From: Lacinutrix sp. Bg11-31
Lineage (GTDB): Bacteria > Bacteroidota > Bacteroidia > Flavobacteriales > Flavobacteriaceae
Reading direction: 5' to 3'
DNA length: 64,000 nucleotides
Assembly (NCBI RefSeq): GCF_002831665.1
Contig: NZ_CP025118.1
Span: 1,674,001 to 1,738,000, forward strand
Shown here: positions 36,793-46,178 of the stretch, in pieces
Layout: the number at the start of each line of letters is the position of its first letter
Numbering within the stretch: position 1 is the stretch's first letter
The notes under the pieces: model-generated
The model's input: only the letters and a program-made list of their open reading frames with translations
The model's database searches: none
What the model was told of the DNA's origin: nothing
Program-made: the position numbers and the translations under genes

Positions 36793-37746
36793 TTAAAACA
36801 GACTTTGAATAATCTGCTCTTCACTTACACCTTCAGCTTCAGCTTTATAATTTTTAATAATCCTATGACGCAAAATACTTGTAGCTACTGCTTGTACGTT
36901 TTCAATATCTGGAGAAAACTTACCATTAATTGCAGCGTGCGTTTTTGCTGCTAAAATTAAGTTTTGAGATGCTCTTGGTCCTGCTCCCCAATCTATATAC
37001 TGCTTTACTAAGTCTGCAGCTGTATCTTTGTTTGGTCTGGTTTTAGCGACCATTTTTACAGCATATTCTATAACATTATCTGCTACAGGAATTCTGCGAA
37101 TTAATTGCTGAAAATCTATAATTTCTTGTGCATTAAATAATGCATTTACAGTTGGTTTGGCATCGCTTGTTGTTGCTTTTACTACTTGTACCTCTTCATC
37201 GAAAGTTGGGTAATCTAAATTAATAGCAAACATAAAACGGTCTAATTGTGCTTCTGGTAAAGGATAGGTTCCTTCTTGCTCAATTGGATTCTGTGTTGCT
37301 AATACAAAGTATGGTAAATCTAATTTGTAATTATGCCCTGCAACTGTTACAGATCTTTCTTGCATAGCTTCAAGTAAAGCAGCTTGCGTTTTAGGAGGTG
37401 TACGGTTTATTTCATCTGCTAAAATAATATTAGCGAATATTGGACCTTTTATAAATTTAAAGTTTCGGCTTTCGTCTAGAATTTCACTTCCAAGAATATC
37501 ACTAGGCATTAAATCTGGCGTAAACTGAATACGTTTAAAATCTAATCCTAAAGTTTGTGCAATGGTATTTACCATTAACGTTTTTGCTAAACCAGGAACA
37601 CCAATTAATAAGGCATGTCCTCCAGAAAAAATGGAAATTAATATTTGATTAACAACATCGTCTTGACCTACAATTACTTTTGCAATCTCTTGTCTTAATG
37701 CGTTATACTTAATTACTAATTGGTTGATAGCTGCTACGTCTGACAT
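36793..37746 (-). CDS. MoxR-family AAA+ ATPase
   Basis: This 317 aa cytoplasmic ATPase has Walker A GVPGLAKT, Walker B with the PP insert ILADEINRTPPKTQAAL, sensor 1 FVLATQNPIEQEGTYPLPEAQLDRF (shortened here to the family LATQNP-E-EGTYPLP pattern), and the lid GPRASQ. MoxR proteins act as chaperones for metal insertion or complex assembly, usually beside DUF58/VWA genes. Here none follows; instead three foldase genes precede it by 15 nt. Confidence 0.93.
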   Translation of the reverse strand: MSDVAAINQLVIKYNALRQEIAKVIVGQDDVVNQILISIFSGGHALLIGVPGLAKTLMVNTIAQTLGLDFKRIQFTPDLMPSDILGSEILDESRNFKFIKGPIFANIILADEINRTPPKTQAALLEAMQERSVTVAGHNYKLDLPYFVLATQNPIEQEGTYPLPEAQLDRFMFAINLDYPTFDEEVQVVKATTSDAKPTVNALFNAQEIIDFQQLIRRIPVADNVIEYAVKMVAKTRPNKDTAADLVKQYIDWGAGPRASQNLILAAKTHAAINGKFSPDIENVQAVATSILRHRIIKNYKAEAEGVSEEQIIQSLF

Positions 37747-37761
37747 TCTTTTTCTTCTAGA

Positions 37762-39213
37762 TTATTTTTTAAGCCAATTGTTAGTAAAATCGCAATCTCT
37801 ATAATCACCACTTATTTTAATGTAAGTGTCTTGTATTTTTTCTTCTTGCCATTTACCAATAGCGTCCAAACGTTTTTCGTTAAGTGCTAATTCTTTAATT
37901 TTAAGATAATCTCGAGAATAATTTGCTTCATGTTCATCTATTCTATCTGTAACTGTAAGAATCTTGAATTGTACATTTCCAATTTCATCTCTATCTACAA
38001 TAACGTCTGAAACTGTATTGTTTGGTAAATCTTGAATTTTTACATAGATTTCTGTATCCATTTTAGTTAATTCAAAATTATAATCTTGTGTTGCAGGATT
38101 AATTAATTGACCGCCTTGAAACTTAGTTTCTACTTCGTCACTAACTTCTCTTGCTGCATCTGCAAAAGTAATGTTACCTTCTTCAATATTTTTCTTAGTT
38201 TCTTCAATTTTATCTTTTGCATCTTTTACAGAACTTTCTGCTACCTCAGGAATCATTAATATGTGTCTAACATCGTATTCTTGACCTCTAATTTTCTCTA
38301 GTAATATAATATGGTAACCATATTGTGTTTTAAAAGGTTCTGAAATCTCACCTTCTTGTAAAGAAAAAGCAACCTCTCTAAACTCTTTTACCATTTTAGG
38401 TCTAGACCTATTCATTGGTGGTAATGCTCCTCCATTTTTCTTAGAACCTGGATCGTCTGAATTAAATAAAGCTTTAGATCTAAAATTTGCTCCGTTTTCT
38501 TCTACGTCTCTTTTTATAGCTTTAAGCTTAACAATTACATTATCTATCTCAGCTTGTGTTGGTTCTGGCTTAAGTACTATTTGTGCTACTTTAAGCTCTG
38601 TTCCAAATGTAGGACGTTGCTCTTTAGGTATTTTATTAAAAAACTGACGTACTTCTTCTGGAGTCACCTCAATCTCGTCAATAATTTTACGTTGCATTTC
38701 TGCTCCTAATTTCTGTGCTTTATTAATTTCGAACATCTCGTCTCTTAAACTCTGTTCGTCCGCTTTCTTATAAAAATCAAGAACTTGTTGCATTTCGCCA
38801 CCAACTTGTTGCTTAATTTGTTCTAATTGTTGATTAACATAAGAGCGTATTTCGGCATCATTAATAACAATACTATCTTGTATTGCATGATGCGCATATA
38901 ATTTATCTTCTAAAAGTTTTCCAAATAATTGACATCTAGAAATTGCAGAAGGATCTCCACCTTGCGCTTTTAATTGTAAATATGTTTTATCGATATCAGA
39001 TTCTAAAATAATATAGTCTCCAACCACAGCAGATACGCCATCTACTTTAATGTTAGTTGTTGGTTTAATACTGTCTTCTACCTTTTCTACTATAGGTGTT
39101 TCGTCAATAATTTCCTGAGCTAACATTCCATTAGCTACAAAAAGTGTTAAGCAAACTGCTATTATGTGTTTCAAATTAATTGTAAATTTCAAATTGTTTG
39201 TTTTTAATTGCAT
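37762..39213 (-). CDS. SurA-like peptidyl-prolyl isomerase
   Basis: This 483 aa exported protein (signal peptide ending about NGMLAQ) has a SurA N-terminal chaperone region (VDGVSAVVGDYIILESDID) and two parvulin/PpiC domains, marked by PMNRSRPKMVKEFREVAFSL...YGYHIILLEK and VRHILMIPE. SurA escorts outer-membrane barrel proteins through the periplasm. The start overlaps the preceding lipoprotein gene by 38 nt; the N-terminus fits a signal peptide, so the overlap is probably real. Confidence 0.88.
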   Translation of the reverse strand: MQLKTNNLKFTINLKHIIAVCLTLFVANGMLAQEIIDETPIVEKVEDSIKPTTNIKVDGVSAVVGDYIILESDIDKTYLQLKAQGGDPSAISRCQLFGKLLEDKLYAHHAIQDSIVINDAEIRSYVNQQLEQIKQQVGGEMQQVLDFYKKADEQSLRDEMFEINKAQKLGAEMQRKIIDEIEVTPEEVRQFFNKIPKEQRPTFGTELKVAQIVLKPEPTQAEIDNVIVKLKAIKRDVEENGANFRSKALFNSDDPGSKKNGGALPPMNRSRPKMVKEFREVAFSLQEGEISEPFKTQYGYHIILLEKIRGQEYDVRHILMIPEVAESSVKDAKDKIEETKKNIEEGNITFADAAREVSDEVETKFQGGQLINPATQDYNFELTKMDTEIYVKIQDLPNNTVSDVIVDRDEIGNVQFKILTVTDRIDEHEANYSRDYLKIKELALNEKRLDAIGKWQEEKIQDTYIKISGDYRDCDFTNNWLKK

Positions 39214-40030
39214 CTTTTGTAATATCCTTTTCCAGTTGTCTTACTAGTTCTAACTTACGTTTGTTTACTACTATTTGCTTAATTGTTGGTCGCACATATT
39301 CTAAAGGTGCTTCGGCATTTCTAAGTAGGACATCGTTAATTTGCATCAAATATAGTCCTAATGAATCTTTGCTTTGTATAAAATTAGATTTTTTTAACAG
39401 TTCATTTTTATTATCTGTAGTAACTGTCGGTATTTTAGTAATAACTTGATCTAATCTTATCCAAACCGAATCGTTTAATGAATAGGACTTAAATTGAATT
39501 GCTATAGAATCTAACTCGCGTTTATCTTTAGTATTAAAACGTTTAAATTTCTTCTTGACGTCACTAAAATCTAGTCTATTCTCTTCTATATTAATATATC
39601 TGAATTTTATAAGGTTTTCATTAAGTTTAAAAGCTTGCTTGTTTTCTTCGTAGTATTTTGTGGCTTCTATAGTAGAGACTGCAGTATCCAAATTTTTATA
39701 AACTAAAGCTTCTAAATAGGCTTTACTGTATAAATCGTTTCTGTATTGGTCTATTAAACCGTTAAATTCGTTTTGGGTGTTTTCGTCTAAATTTAAAGTA
39801 GCACCTTGAACCAACAATTGTTCAGTTGCCCAATTATTAATAAAATTGTTTACTATAACAGTGCTATCTTGCTTTGTGTAATTCTCGGGGAGCGCGTTTT
39901 TTATATCTTGTTTATATAAATAGGTTTCATTAACTCTAGCAATTGCATCTTGACTTTCGGCTTGCTTAAAATATTCGCATGAAGCAAAAGCCAAAGCAAT
40001 AATTACATACAATACAATTCGCTTTAACAT
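39176..40030 (-). CDS. lipoprotein with foldase-like N-terminal region
   Basis: This 284 aa lipoprotein (lipobox ALAFASC) starts, after the Cys, with ARVNETYLYKQDIKNALPENY, which matches the SurA/PpiC-type N-terminal helix pattern. It then runs through a helical linker, but I cannot find a parvulin core with its His and Phe residues. It lies 1 nt after the 649 aa foldase gene and overlaps the SurA-like gene. It is probably a non-catalytic chaperone partner; this is inference. Confidence 0.72.
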   Translation of the reverse strand: MLKRIVLYVIIALAFASCEYFKQAESQDAIARVNETYLYKQDIKNALPENYTKQDSTVIVNNFINNWATEQLLVQGATLNLDENTQNEFNGLIDQYRNDLYSKAYLEALVYKNLDTAVSTIEATKYYEENKQAFKLNENLIKFRYINIEENRLDFSDVKKKFKRFNTKDKRELDSIAIQFKSYSLNDSVWIRLDQVITKIPTVTTDNKNELLKKSNFIQSKDSLGLYLMQINDVLLRNAEAPLEYVRPTIKQIVVNKRKLELVRQLEKDITKDAIKNKQFEIYN

Positions 40031-40031
40031 A

Positions 40032-41981
40032 TTATTTTTTTAGAGTTTGTTTTATAGTACTTAAAACGTCTTGATTAACTTTTATTGTGTATTTAAATGC
40101 TAATTCTTTAAGCCAATTTTCTTCTTTAAAAGACTGGTAATCACTAGTGACTCTGCCTTTAGCCTCCTTAAACGTTTTTGGCGTTTTAGACAAAACACTC
40201 TTTACATTGGCTACAATATAGCCATCATTATGCTTATAAACTTTAGATACTCCTTTTTTAAAGCTGAATTGCTCTGGTAATGCTTGATGCTTTCCATCCA
40301 TTTCTCCTGAAGAAAAACTAACGTTAACCTGGTCTTTAGTATTGATTAAGTTTTTAATAGCTTCAATATCTGCACCTTTCTTCATTAATTTTGCTATCTT
40401 TTTTATAATGCTTTTTTTAGCCGAAGAAGCCACTACTACATCTACACGTTCTGAAAAAAAATAACTACTTTTATGTGAGTTATAATATTTTTCGAGTGCA
40501 ACAGAATCGTTTTTGGCAACGTTCCATATTTCGGTTTCCATTAAATCAAATAACAATAAACCATCTCTATATTCTCCAACAATTTGAGCGTAGTCACTAT
40601 TTTCTGTAATTAAATTATCTTCTTGATATTTTTGTAATTCATTTTCTAAAAAAGTCTCATAAATCTTATCCACAATAACAGATATTGCTGAAGTCCTATT
40701 ACTGTAACTCTTTTGATTTTTAATTAAAAACTGACCAAAATCGTTATAACTTAATGTTTTATCTTCAATTTTAATAAACGTTTTTTCTGCATCAAAACTT
40801 GAAGGTAAACTCCATCTATTATTAAAGTAGTCTTTATTTAGGATCTCTTTAAAATAGCTTAGATCAGTAGCACTTTCTGTAACAGTATATTTTGCTTTTA
40901 ATACTTTAATTCTAGAGTCGTTAATAACTTTAGATCTAGAATCTCGCTTAATTTTAGATTCTAGTTGTGGCTTCATTTCTGCCAAAGGTTGAATTCCTTT
41001 TTTAGCCTTAAGTTTTACAATATGCCACCCAAATTGGGTTTTAAAAGGTTTAGAAACATCATCGATATTTTTTAAATTGAATGCTACATCTTCGAATTCT
41101 TGAGCACTAATTTCTCCGCTAGAGAATGGTTTTAATAATCCTCCTTTACTTGAAGTGCTTTTATCTTCAGATAATTGTTTTGCTAAAGCATCGAACGCCT
41201 CTCCTTGTTGAATACGTTTATAAATTTCGTTAATTTTAGTTTCACTTTCGGTATCGTTTTCCTTTTCTGTTTTAATCATTATATGCGCAACAGAAACTTC
41301 GCCTCTGGCTTCTCGTTTATTAAAAACGATAACTACATGATATCCAAAACGCGTTCTAAATGGTTGGGACACTTCGCCTACATTAGTATTAAAGGCAGCA
41401 TTCTCGAAAGGATACACCATTTTAAATGCTGAAAAATAACCTAAATCTTCGGCAAAAATAGTTTTACCATTATGCACATCTTTTTGCACAACCTTATAAT
41501 CTTCGTTTATAACACGCTCTCTTAGTTTTACAATTTCATTGTATGCTGCTAACGTATCTTTTGGACTTGCATTTTCGTCTATTCTTACTAGAACGTGACT
41601 TGCATTAACTTCGGTTTTTAATCTATTATGGGCTTCTTCAACTAAGGCATCTGTTACCTTATTATCTGTTAAATAATTTTTAGCTAATTGATTTTTATAA
41701 CTTTCGAATTCACGTAAATAGCTTGGTTTTTTATCTAATTCTAAGCGTTTTGCTTCTTGTAATTTAAGCTTGTAATTAATAAAGAGTTTTAAATAGCCAT
41801 CGATGTCTTTTTGAGATTCGTCTTTAACTAAGTCTAAATTTTTATTGTAAACTCTAATAAATTCAGAAGCATAAACTGGTGCTTTATCAATTGTAAAAAG
41901 AACTTCTTTATCCTGAGCTTGTACTAAGGATACTGATGTGAAAATAAAAGCAAAAATTAATGATAGGTGTTTAAATTTCAT
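40032..41981 (-). CDS. two-domain parvulin-type peptidyl-prolyl isomerase
   Basis: This 649 aa periplasmic protein has a signal peptide ending about LVQAQ. Two parvulin domains are marked by ASHVLVRIDENASP...FRTRFGYHVVIVF (about 128-225) and VAHIMIKTEKEND...FKTQFGWHIVKLK (about 230-330), followed by a long C-terminal region of unknown fold. It is the first gene of the five-gene run foldase-lipoprotein-SurA-MoxR-GldL-like and likely works on outer-membrane protein folding. Confidence 0.88.
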   Translation of the reverse strand: MKFKHLSLIFAFIFTSVSLVQAQDKEVLFTIDKAPVYASEFIRVYNKNLDLVKDESQKDIDGYLKLFINYKLKLQEAKRLELDKKPSYLREFESYKNQLAKNYLTDNKVTDALVEEAHNRLKTEVNASHVLVRIDENASPKDTLAAYNEIVKLRERVINEDYKVVQKDVHNGKTIFAEDLGYFSAFKMVYPFENAAFNTNVGEVSQPFRTRFGYHVVIVFNKREARGEVSVAHIMIKTEKENDTESETKINEIYKRIQQGEAFDALAKQLSEDKSTSSKGGLLKPFSSGEISAQEFEDVAFNLKNIDDVSKPFKTQFGWHIVKLKAKKGIQPLAEMKPQLESKIKRDSRSKVINDSRIKVLKAKYTVTESATDLSYFKEILNKDYFNNRWSLPSSFDAEKTFIKIEDKTLSYNDFGQFLIKNQKSYSNRTSAISVIVDKIYETFLENELQKYQEDNLITENSDYAQIVGEYRDGLLLFDLMETEIWNVAKNDSVALEKYYNSHKSSYFFSERVDVVVASSAKKSIIKKIAKLMKKGADIEAIKNLINTKDQVNVSFSSGEMDGKHQALPEQFSFKKGVSKVYKHNDGYIVANVKSVLSKTPKTFKEAKGRVTSDYQSFKEENWLKELAFKYTIKVNQDVLSTIKQTLKK

Positions 41982-42318
41982 GTGTTTTTATTAATTGTTT
42001 TTAATAGTTTCCGAAGCTTCGGGACTGTTTATTGTTTATCATTTCTATAAATGATAATATTTTTAACATGCTCGTTTCTTAATCATATATAAATATTCTA
42101 AAGTGCTACAAAAATAACAATATTAGCCTATAATACAAGTACAATACCAAACGATAGATAAAGAATGTTTATTGTAGTGACAATTGCTTGTTTGTTTAAT
42201 ATAATGCTTCAAGATACTGCTATTAGTTTCCTTTTAACGAATAAAAAAATCATTTAGCGTAATTTTAATAACTACTACTATTAATTTGTATAATTTTACT
42301 CCATTAATTTGAATTAAA
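41982..42318. other. non-coding divergent gap
   Basis: 337 bp of AT-rich sequence between the divergent foldase and SRPBCC genes. TTTCCGAAGCTTCGGGA (about 42009-42025) is a short palindrome. I see no convincing promoter or RNA. Confidence 0.4.
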
Positions 42319-42774
42319 ATGAAATACACTTCGCAAATTATTGTAGAAGTTCCTCTTGAACTGTTTATAAAAAAATTGGATAGTCTCGAAAACAAGAAAC
42401 ATTGGCAACGTGGCTTAGAGAGTGTTGAGCATGTTTCTGGAGATCCTGGAAGAATTGGAGCTAAAATGAAGCTTAATTATAGTTTTGGGAAACGTAAAAT
42501 GACGCTTCTTGAAACCATTACCGAAAATGTTTCTACTAGCGAATTACATGTAATCTATGATACAAAAGGGATGCATAACATACAACATAATTATTTTAAC
42601 CAAACTCAAGAAGGCTATACCAAATGGATTTGTAAAAGTGAATTTATACCTACAAATTTCTTTATGCATTTTATGACTTTGTTAGCACCCAAGTCTTTTA
42701 AAAAGCAATCTATGGTGTACCTTAACGATTTTAAAAACTTTGCCGAAAAAGGCACTTCTGTAGAACATGCGTAA
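42319..42774 (+). CDS. SRPBCC-family protein
   Basis: This 151 aa soluble protein has the START/SRPBCC layout: a first strand TSQIIVEVPLELFIKKLDS, a helix, GDPGRIGAKMKLNY, HNIQHNYF and a long C-terminal helix. Such proteins bind hydrophobic ligands; no ligand can be named. It overlaps the next gene by 8 nt, so the two form a small operon. Confidence 0.78.
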   Translation: MKYTSQIIVEVPLELFIKKLDSLENKKHWQRGLESVEHVSGDPGRIGAKMKLNYSFGKRKMTLLETITENVSTSELHVIYDTKGMHNIQHNYFNQTQEGYTKWICKSEFIPTNFFMHFMTLLAPKSFKKQSMVYLNDFKNFAEKGTSVEHA

Positions 42775-43003
42775 ATTAAAATTAATATGGGATTTTAAAG
42801 GGCCTGATGGTTTAAAAATAGCCCAACATCACGAAATTCATTTAAAAGAGTACATTTCTATTGAGAATTTAAGTTTAAACATTACTGGTTTTGAAACCAT
42901 TACCGATTTTCATGCCATTGCATTTATGGTTGTTAATGAAGATGAAATGAAACCAGTTAGAGATGTATTAAAACCTCATCGTGGTCAAGTTTATACTGAG
43001 TAA
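42767..43003 (+). CDS. conserved small protein of unknown function
   Basis: This 78 aa acidic protein starts MRKLKLIWDFKGPDGLKIAQ and ends DVLKPHRGQVYTE. No signal or membrane segment is seen. It overlaps the SRPBCC gene by 8 nt. I recognise no named domain. Translational coupling and good codon use support it as a real gene. Confidence 0.7.
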   Translation: MRKLKLIWDFKGPDGLKIAQHHEIHLKEYISIENLSLNITGFETITDFHAIAFMVVNEDEMKPVRDVLKPHRGQVYTE

Positions 43004-43175
43004 TGCATTATTTTAAACATTCTTAGCTTACCTCATCTCTTCACATAAAAAACTCTTGTAAATCCTTATTAAACAAAGTAAGCATTAATATTTTAAAGTA
43101 TTATACTGTTAAAATATTTTAGCTTAAAGTTAAATATTTAGTAATTGAATTATTGTCTATTATCTTAATACGGAC

Positions 43176-43322
43176 ATGAAATTTAAATTAATTACACTGC
43201 TGTTATTGGTTAATACACTTTACTCACAATCAACCATACCCGAATCTATAATAGGCGAAATACAAACGGCTTTATCTTTTAATCCAGAGCAAAATATAAT
43301 CAGACAAAAAATATTATCTTAA
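43176..43322 (+). CDS. short putative secreted peptide
   Basis: A 48 aa frame with a convincing signal peptide (MKFKLITLLLLVNTLYSQ) and a short mature part STIPESIIGEIQTALSF. It may be a true small exported peptide or the 5' remnant of a longer gene, since the frame immediately downstream (43329) looks coding but unrelated. No promoter is clear. Confidence 0.35.
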   Translation: MKFKLITLLLLVNTLYSQSTIPESIIGEIQTALSFNPEQNIIRQKILS

Positions 43323-43328
43323 AATGAA

Positions 43329-43499
43329 ATGATTGGAGCCAAAAAATATTCCGAATTAAGAAATATTATAGCACGTGGTTGGTTTCTAACTAAATCAGAA
43401 ACATGGACCGTAAAACAATGGAATGCAATTTATAGTCAGAGAGATCTTTTAATAGAAACACTGACAGAATCTTTAATAAATAAAACAAAAAGAGCTTAA
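43329..43499 (+). CDS. short hypothetical protein
   Basis: A 56 aa frame starting MIGAKKYSELRNIIARGWFL and containing TWTVKQWNAIYSQRD. The Trp-rich, amphipathic composition is protein-like. It begins 6 nt after the stop of the 48 aa frame, in another frame. It could be the back half of a broken gene. Confidence 0.3.
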   Translation: MIGAKKYSELRNIIARGWFLTKSETWTVKQWNAIYSQRDLLIETLTESLINKTKRA

Positions 43500-43558
43500 C
43501 ATTATATTTAGCTTATGAATTATCCAAAACATCTAATTATTTCAGTTTTAAGAATCTC

Positions 43559-43603
43559 AAAAAAAAAAAAAAAAAAAACACAACCATAAGTTGTGCTTTT
43601 TCA
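43559..43603 (-). terminator. guaB terminator with 20-nt A/T tract
   Basis: CACAAC-CATAA-GTTGTG, extended by a G-C/A-U pair; on the minus strand it is followed by 20 consecutive T (20 A on the plus strand, 43559-43578). Confidence 0.85.
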
Positions 43604-43624
43604 ATAGTATATAAACCTAAAACT

Positions 43625-45094
43625 CTATCTAGAATAGTTAGGAGATTCTTTTGTAATGGTTACATCGTGTGGGTGACTTTCGTTAATTCCAGAAGCTGTA
43701 ATTTTCACAAACCTTCCAGTTTCTTGAAGCGTTGCTATATCTTTAGCTCCACAGTATCCCATTCCTGCTCTTAAGCCTCCAATAAATTGGTGGATACTTT
43801 CATCTAGCTCACCTTTATAAGGTACGCGACCTACAATACCTTCTGGTACTAGTTTTTTAATATCGTCTTCTACGTCTTGGAAATAACGGTCTTTACTACC
43901 TTGTTTCATAGCTTCTACAGAGCCCATTCCACGATACGACTTAAATTTACGTCCTTCATATATAATAGTTTCTCCTGGAGATTCTTTAGTCCCAGCTAAT
44001 AACGAACCTAGCATTACTGTATCTGCACCTGCTGCAATTGCTTTTGGTATATCTCCTGTGTATCTAATTCCTCCATCTGCAATTACTGGAACTCCAGAGC
44101 CTTTTATAGCTGCTGCAACTTCTAATACTGCCGAAAACTGAGGAAAACCTACACCTGCAACTACACGTGTTGTACAAATAGAACCTGGTCCAATACCAAC
44201 TTTAACGGCATCTGCTCCTGCTTCAACTAAATATTTAGCAGCTTCTGCTGTTGCTATATTTCCAACAACTACATCCAAATTTGGAAACTTTGCTTTTACT
44301 TCTTTTAATACATTTACCACACCTTTTGTGTGACCATGTGCTGTATCTATAATTATAGCATCTACTCCTGCATTTACTAAAGCTGCTGCTCTATCTACCG
44401 CATCACCTGTTACACCAATAGCTGCTGCAACACGTAATCTACCATAAGTATCTTTATTTGCTATTGGTTTTTGAGTTACTTTAGTAATATCTCTAAACGT
44501 AATTAAACCAACTAAAATATCATCTTTAACTATTAAAAGTTTTTCGATTTTATTTTTCTGAAGAATTATTTCGGCACCTTTTAAACTTGTACCTTCTGGA
44601 GCTGTTATTAGGTTTTCGCTCGTCATCACCTCAACAATAGGTCTATTGTTTTCGTGTTCGAAACGTAAATCTCTATTCGTTACAATTCCTTTTAACCTAC
44701 CGTTATCATCTACAATTGGAATACCTCCAATACTATGTTCGCGCATGGCATTTTTAGCATCTGAAACCACAGCAGTAAGAGGTAATGTAACAGGATCGAT
44801 AATCATACCGCTTTCTGCACGTTTAACTTTACGAACTTTAGCTGCTTGCTCTTCGATAGTCATGTTTTTATGTAAAACACCTATTCCTCCTTCTCTAGCC
44901 ATAGCAATTGCCATTCTACTTTCTGTAACTGTATCCATCGCTGCAGATACAATAGGAACGTTAATAGTAATGTTACGTGTAAATTTTGTTTGAATATTGA
45001 CTTCTCTTGGTAGAACTTCAGAAAAAGCTGGTACTAATAGTACATCGTCGTAAGTTAAACCTTCACCTACTATCTTGTTTTCGTGTGCTGTCAT
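43625..45094 (-). CDS. guaB: IMP dehydrogenase
   Basis: GuaB oxidises IMP to XMP, the committed step of GMP synthesis. The 489 aa protein is an (alpha/beta)8 barrel interrupted at about 95-210 by two CBS domains ([35 protein letters not shown]). The catalytic loop is [18 protein letters not shown], the substrate block is [22 protein letters not shown], and the flap has [11 protein letters not shown]. Length is normal. It is a single gene with the long-tract terminator. Confidence 0.97.
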   Translation of the reverse strand: MTAHENKIVGEGLTYDDVLLVPAFSEVLPREVNIQTKFTRNITINVPIVSAAMDTVTESRMAIAMAREGGIGVLHKNMTIEEQAAKVRKVKRAESGMIIDPVTLPLTAVVSDAKNAMREHSIGGIPIVDDNGRLKGIVTNRDLRFEHENNRPIVEVMTSENLITAPEGTSLKGAEIILQKNKIEKLLIVKDDILVGLITFRDITKVTQKPIANKDTYGRLRVAAAIGVTGDAVDRAAALVNAGVDAIIIDTAHGHTKGVVNVLKEVKAKFPNLDVVVGNIATAEAAKYLVEAGADAVKVGIGPGSICTTRVVAGVGFPQFSAVLEVAAAIKGSGVPVIADGGIRYTGDIPKAIAAGADTVMLGSLLAGTKESPGETIIYEGRKFKSYRGMGSVEAMKQGSKDRYFQDVEDDIKKLVPEGIVGRVPYKGELDESIHQFIGGLRAGMGYCGAKDIATLQETGRFVKITASGINESHPHDVTITKESPNYSR

Positions 45095-45411
45095 TGCAAT
45101 TGGAATTAATTGCGCGTAAAGGTAAGCATTATTAAGATATATATATAATAATATTCCCCTCTAAATATCATTTTTAAAATACCTTTTAACAATATTAAAA
45201 ATAAGGTATTAAAAACTCATTATAAAAAGCTTAGAAAAACTATCAAGGTTTAATCTAAACAGCTTTTTTCTAAAAACAGGAAATACATTTTCGGCTACTA
45301 AATAAAGATTATGTTAATTTATTTGAAACAAAATTAGCCATTAAAAGACAAACAACACCATGTCCTTTTTTTTAAAATCTCGCTATAATATCAAGCATAA
45401 AAGCCTCGCTG

Positions 45412-45635
45412 TTATTTTATTGTAATATAAGCTTGTGGTAGATTATTTTCTAGATTAGACCTATTAGCATTTTGCTACACAACCGTGTTATGCTTTATAT
45501 CTTTTTTTAACCAATTAGATTTCGAAAAGGTTTCTTGTTTTGTTGTTTTTTTTTTATAACAACTAAGAGATCTCCATTCCTGAGCTTGAGACGAAAAATT
45601 AAAAAAGAATAGAATAATAAAAGCAATTGTTTCAT
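45412..45635 (-). pseudogene. decayed gene for a small secreted protein
   Basis: On the minus strand from ATG 45635 the frame gives MKQLLLLFYSF, a signal-peptide start. After a run of six T the coding frame continues one base shifted as NFSSQAQEWRSLSCYKKKT and then FSKSNWLKKDIKHNTVV. An in-frame TAG at 45477-45475 stands where TGG would fit; beyond it QNANRSNLENNLPQAYITIK runs to TAA. One missing T restores a 74-codon gene apart from the amber codon. It lies just downstream of the 165 aa membrane-protein gene, same strand. Confidence 0.7.
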
Positions 45636-45680
45636 TGATATTTTGAGTATTTGACTCAAAATATAAGCATAAAATACGAT

Positions 45681-46178
45681 TTATTTATTTTTAGAAATAA
45701 GTAATTGTTTTAAAATAATAAAAGCAGAAAGCGAGTAACTTATAGTCATAAAAGCACCAGAAACCATAACCACATATTTCATCCAGGTGATACCTTTCCA
45801 AAGGAAATAAACACCTCCAAAAGTTAAAATTACAGAAAGAAATGGCTCTACCATTAAGAAGACTTTTAATTTATAATTAAGCTGTGTTGTACTTAATATT
45901 AAACCCATTAAAAAGAATATTAATGCCATAGATAATATGTGACTATGCACAATATTTAGCATGTGTTTATCCGTTTTTTTAAACTTCATCTCTACAGCTT
46001 CCTCATTATCTTCATTCCCTAAATATTGCTCTTGAATACCATTTGGGTTAACAGAAGACGTATTATTTACAAATAGTAAACCCGTAAAAAAACCAACACT
46101 TAATACTATTACAAATGCAGTAAGCAATAATTTTATTTCTCTAGGGAAAGTATAAAGGAGTCCGTTTAGGTTTTGCAT
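45681..46178 (-). CDS. four-helix membrane protein of unknown function
   Basis: This 165 aa inner-membrane protein has four predicted helices (about 17-37, 79-100, 105-125 and 133-157). The second helix begins HMLNIVHSHILSMALIFFLMG, with several His that could ligate a haem; this is speculation. It overlaps the FMN-binding gene by one base (TAATG) and so is coupled to it. It may pass electrons across the membrane to the flavin protein. Confidence 0.72.
   Translation of the reverse strand: MQNLNGLLYTFPREIKLLLTAFVIVLSVGFFTGLLFVNNTSSVNPNGIQEQYLGNEDNEEAVEMKFKKTDKHMLNIVHSHILSMALIFFLMGLILSTTQLNYKLKVFLMVEPFLSVILTFGGVYFLWKGITWMKYVVMVSGAFMTISYSLSAFIILKQLLISKNK

Noticed and set aside
45361..45423. 21-codon plus-strand frame opposite the decayed gene
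   Set aside because: Too short, no homology recognised, and the minus strand carries the better-supported pseudogene.
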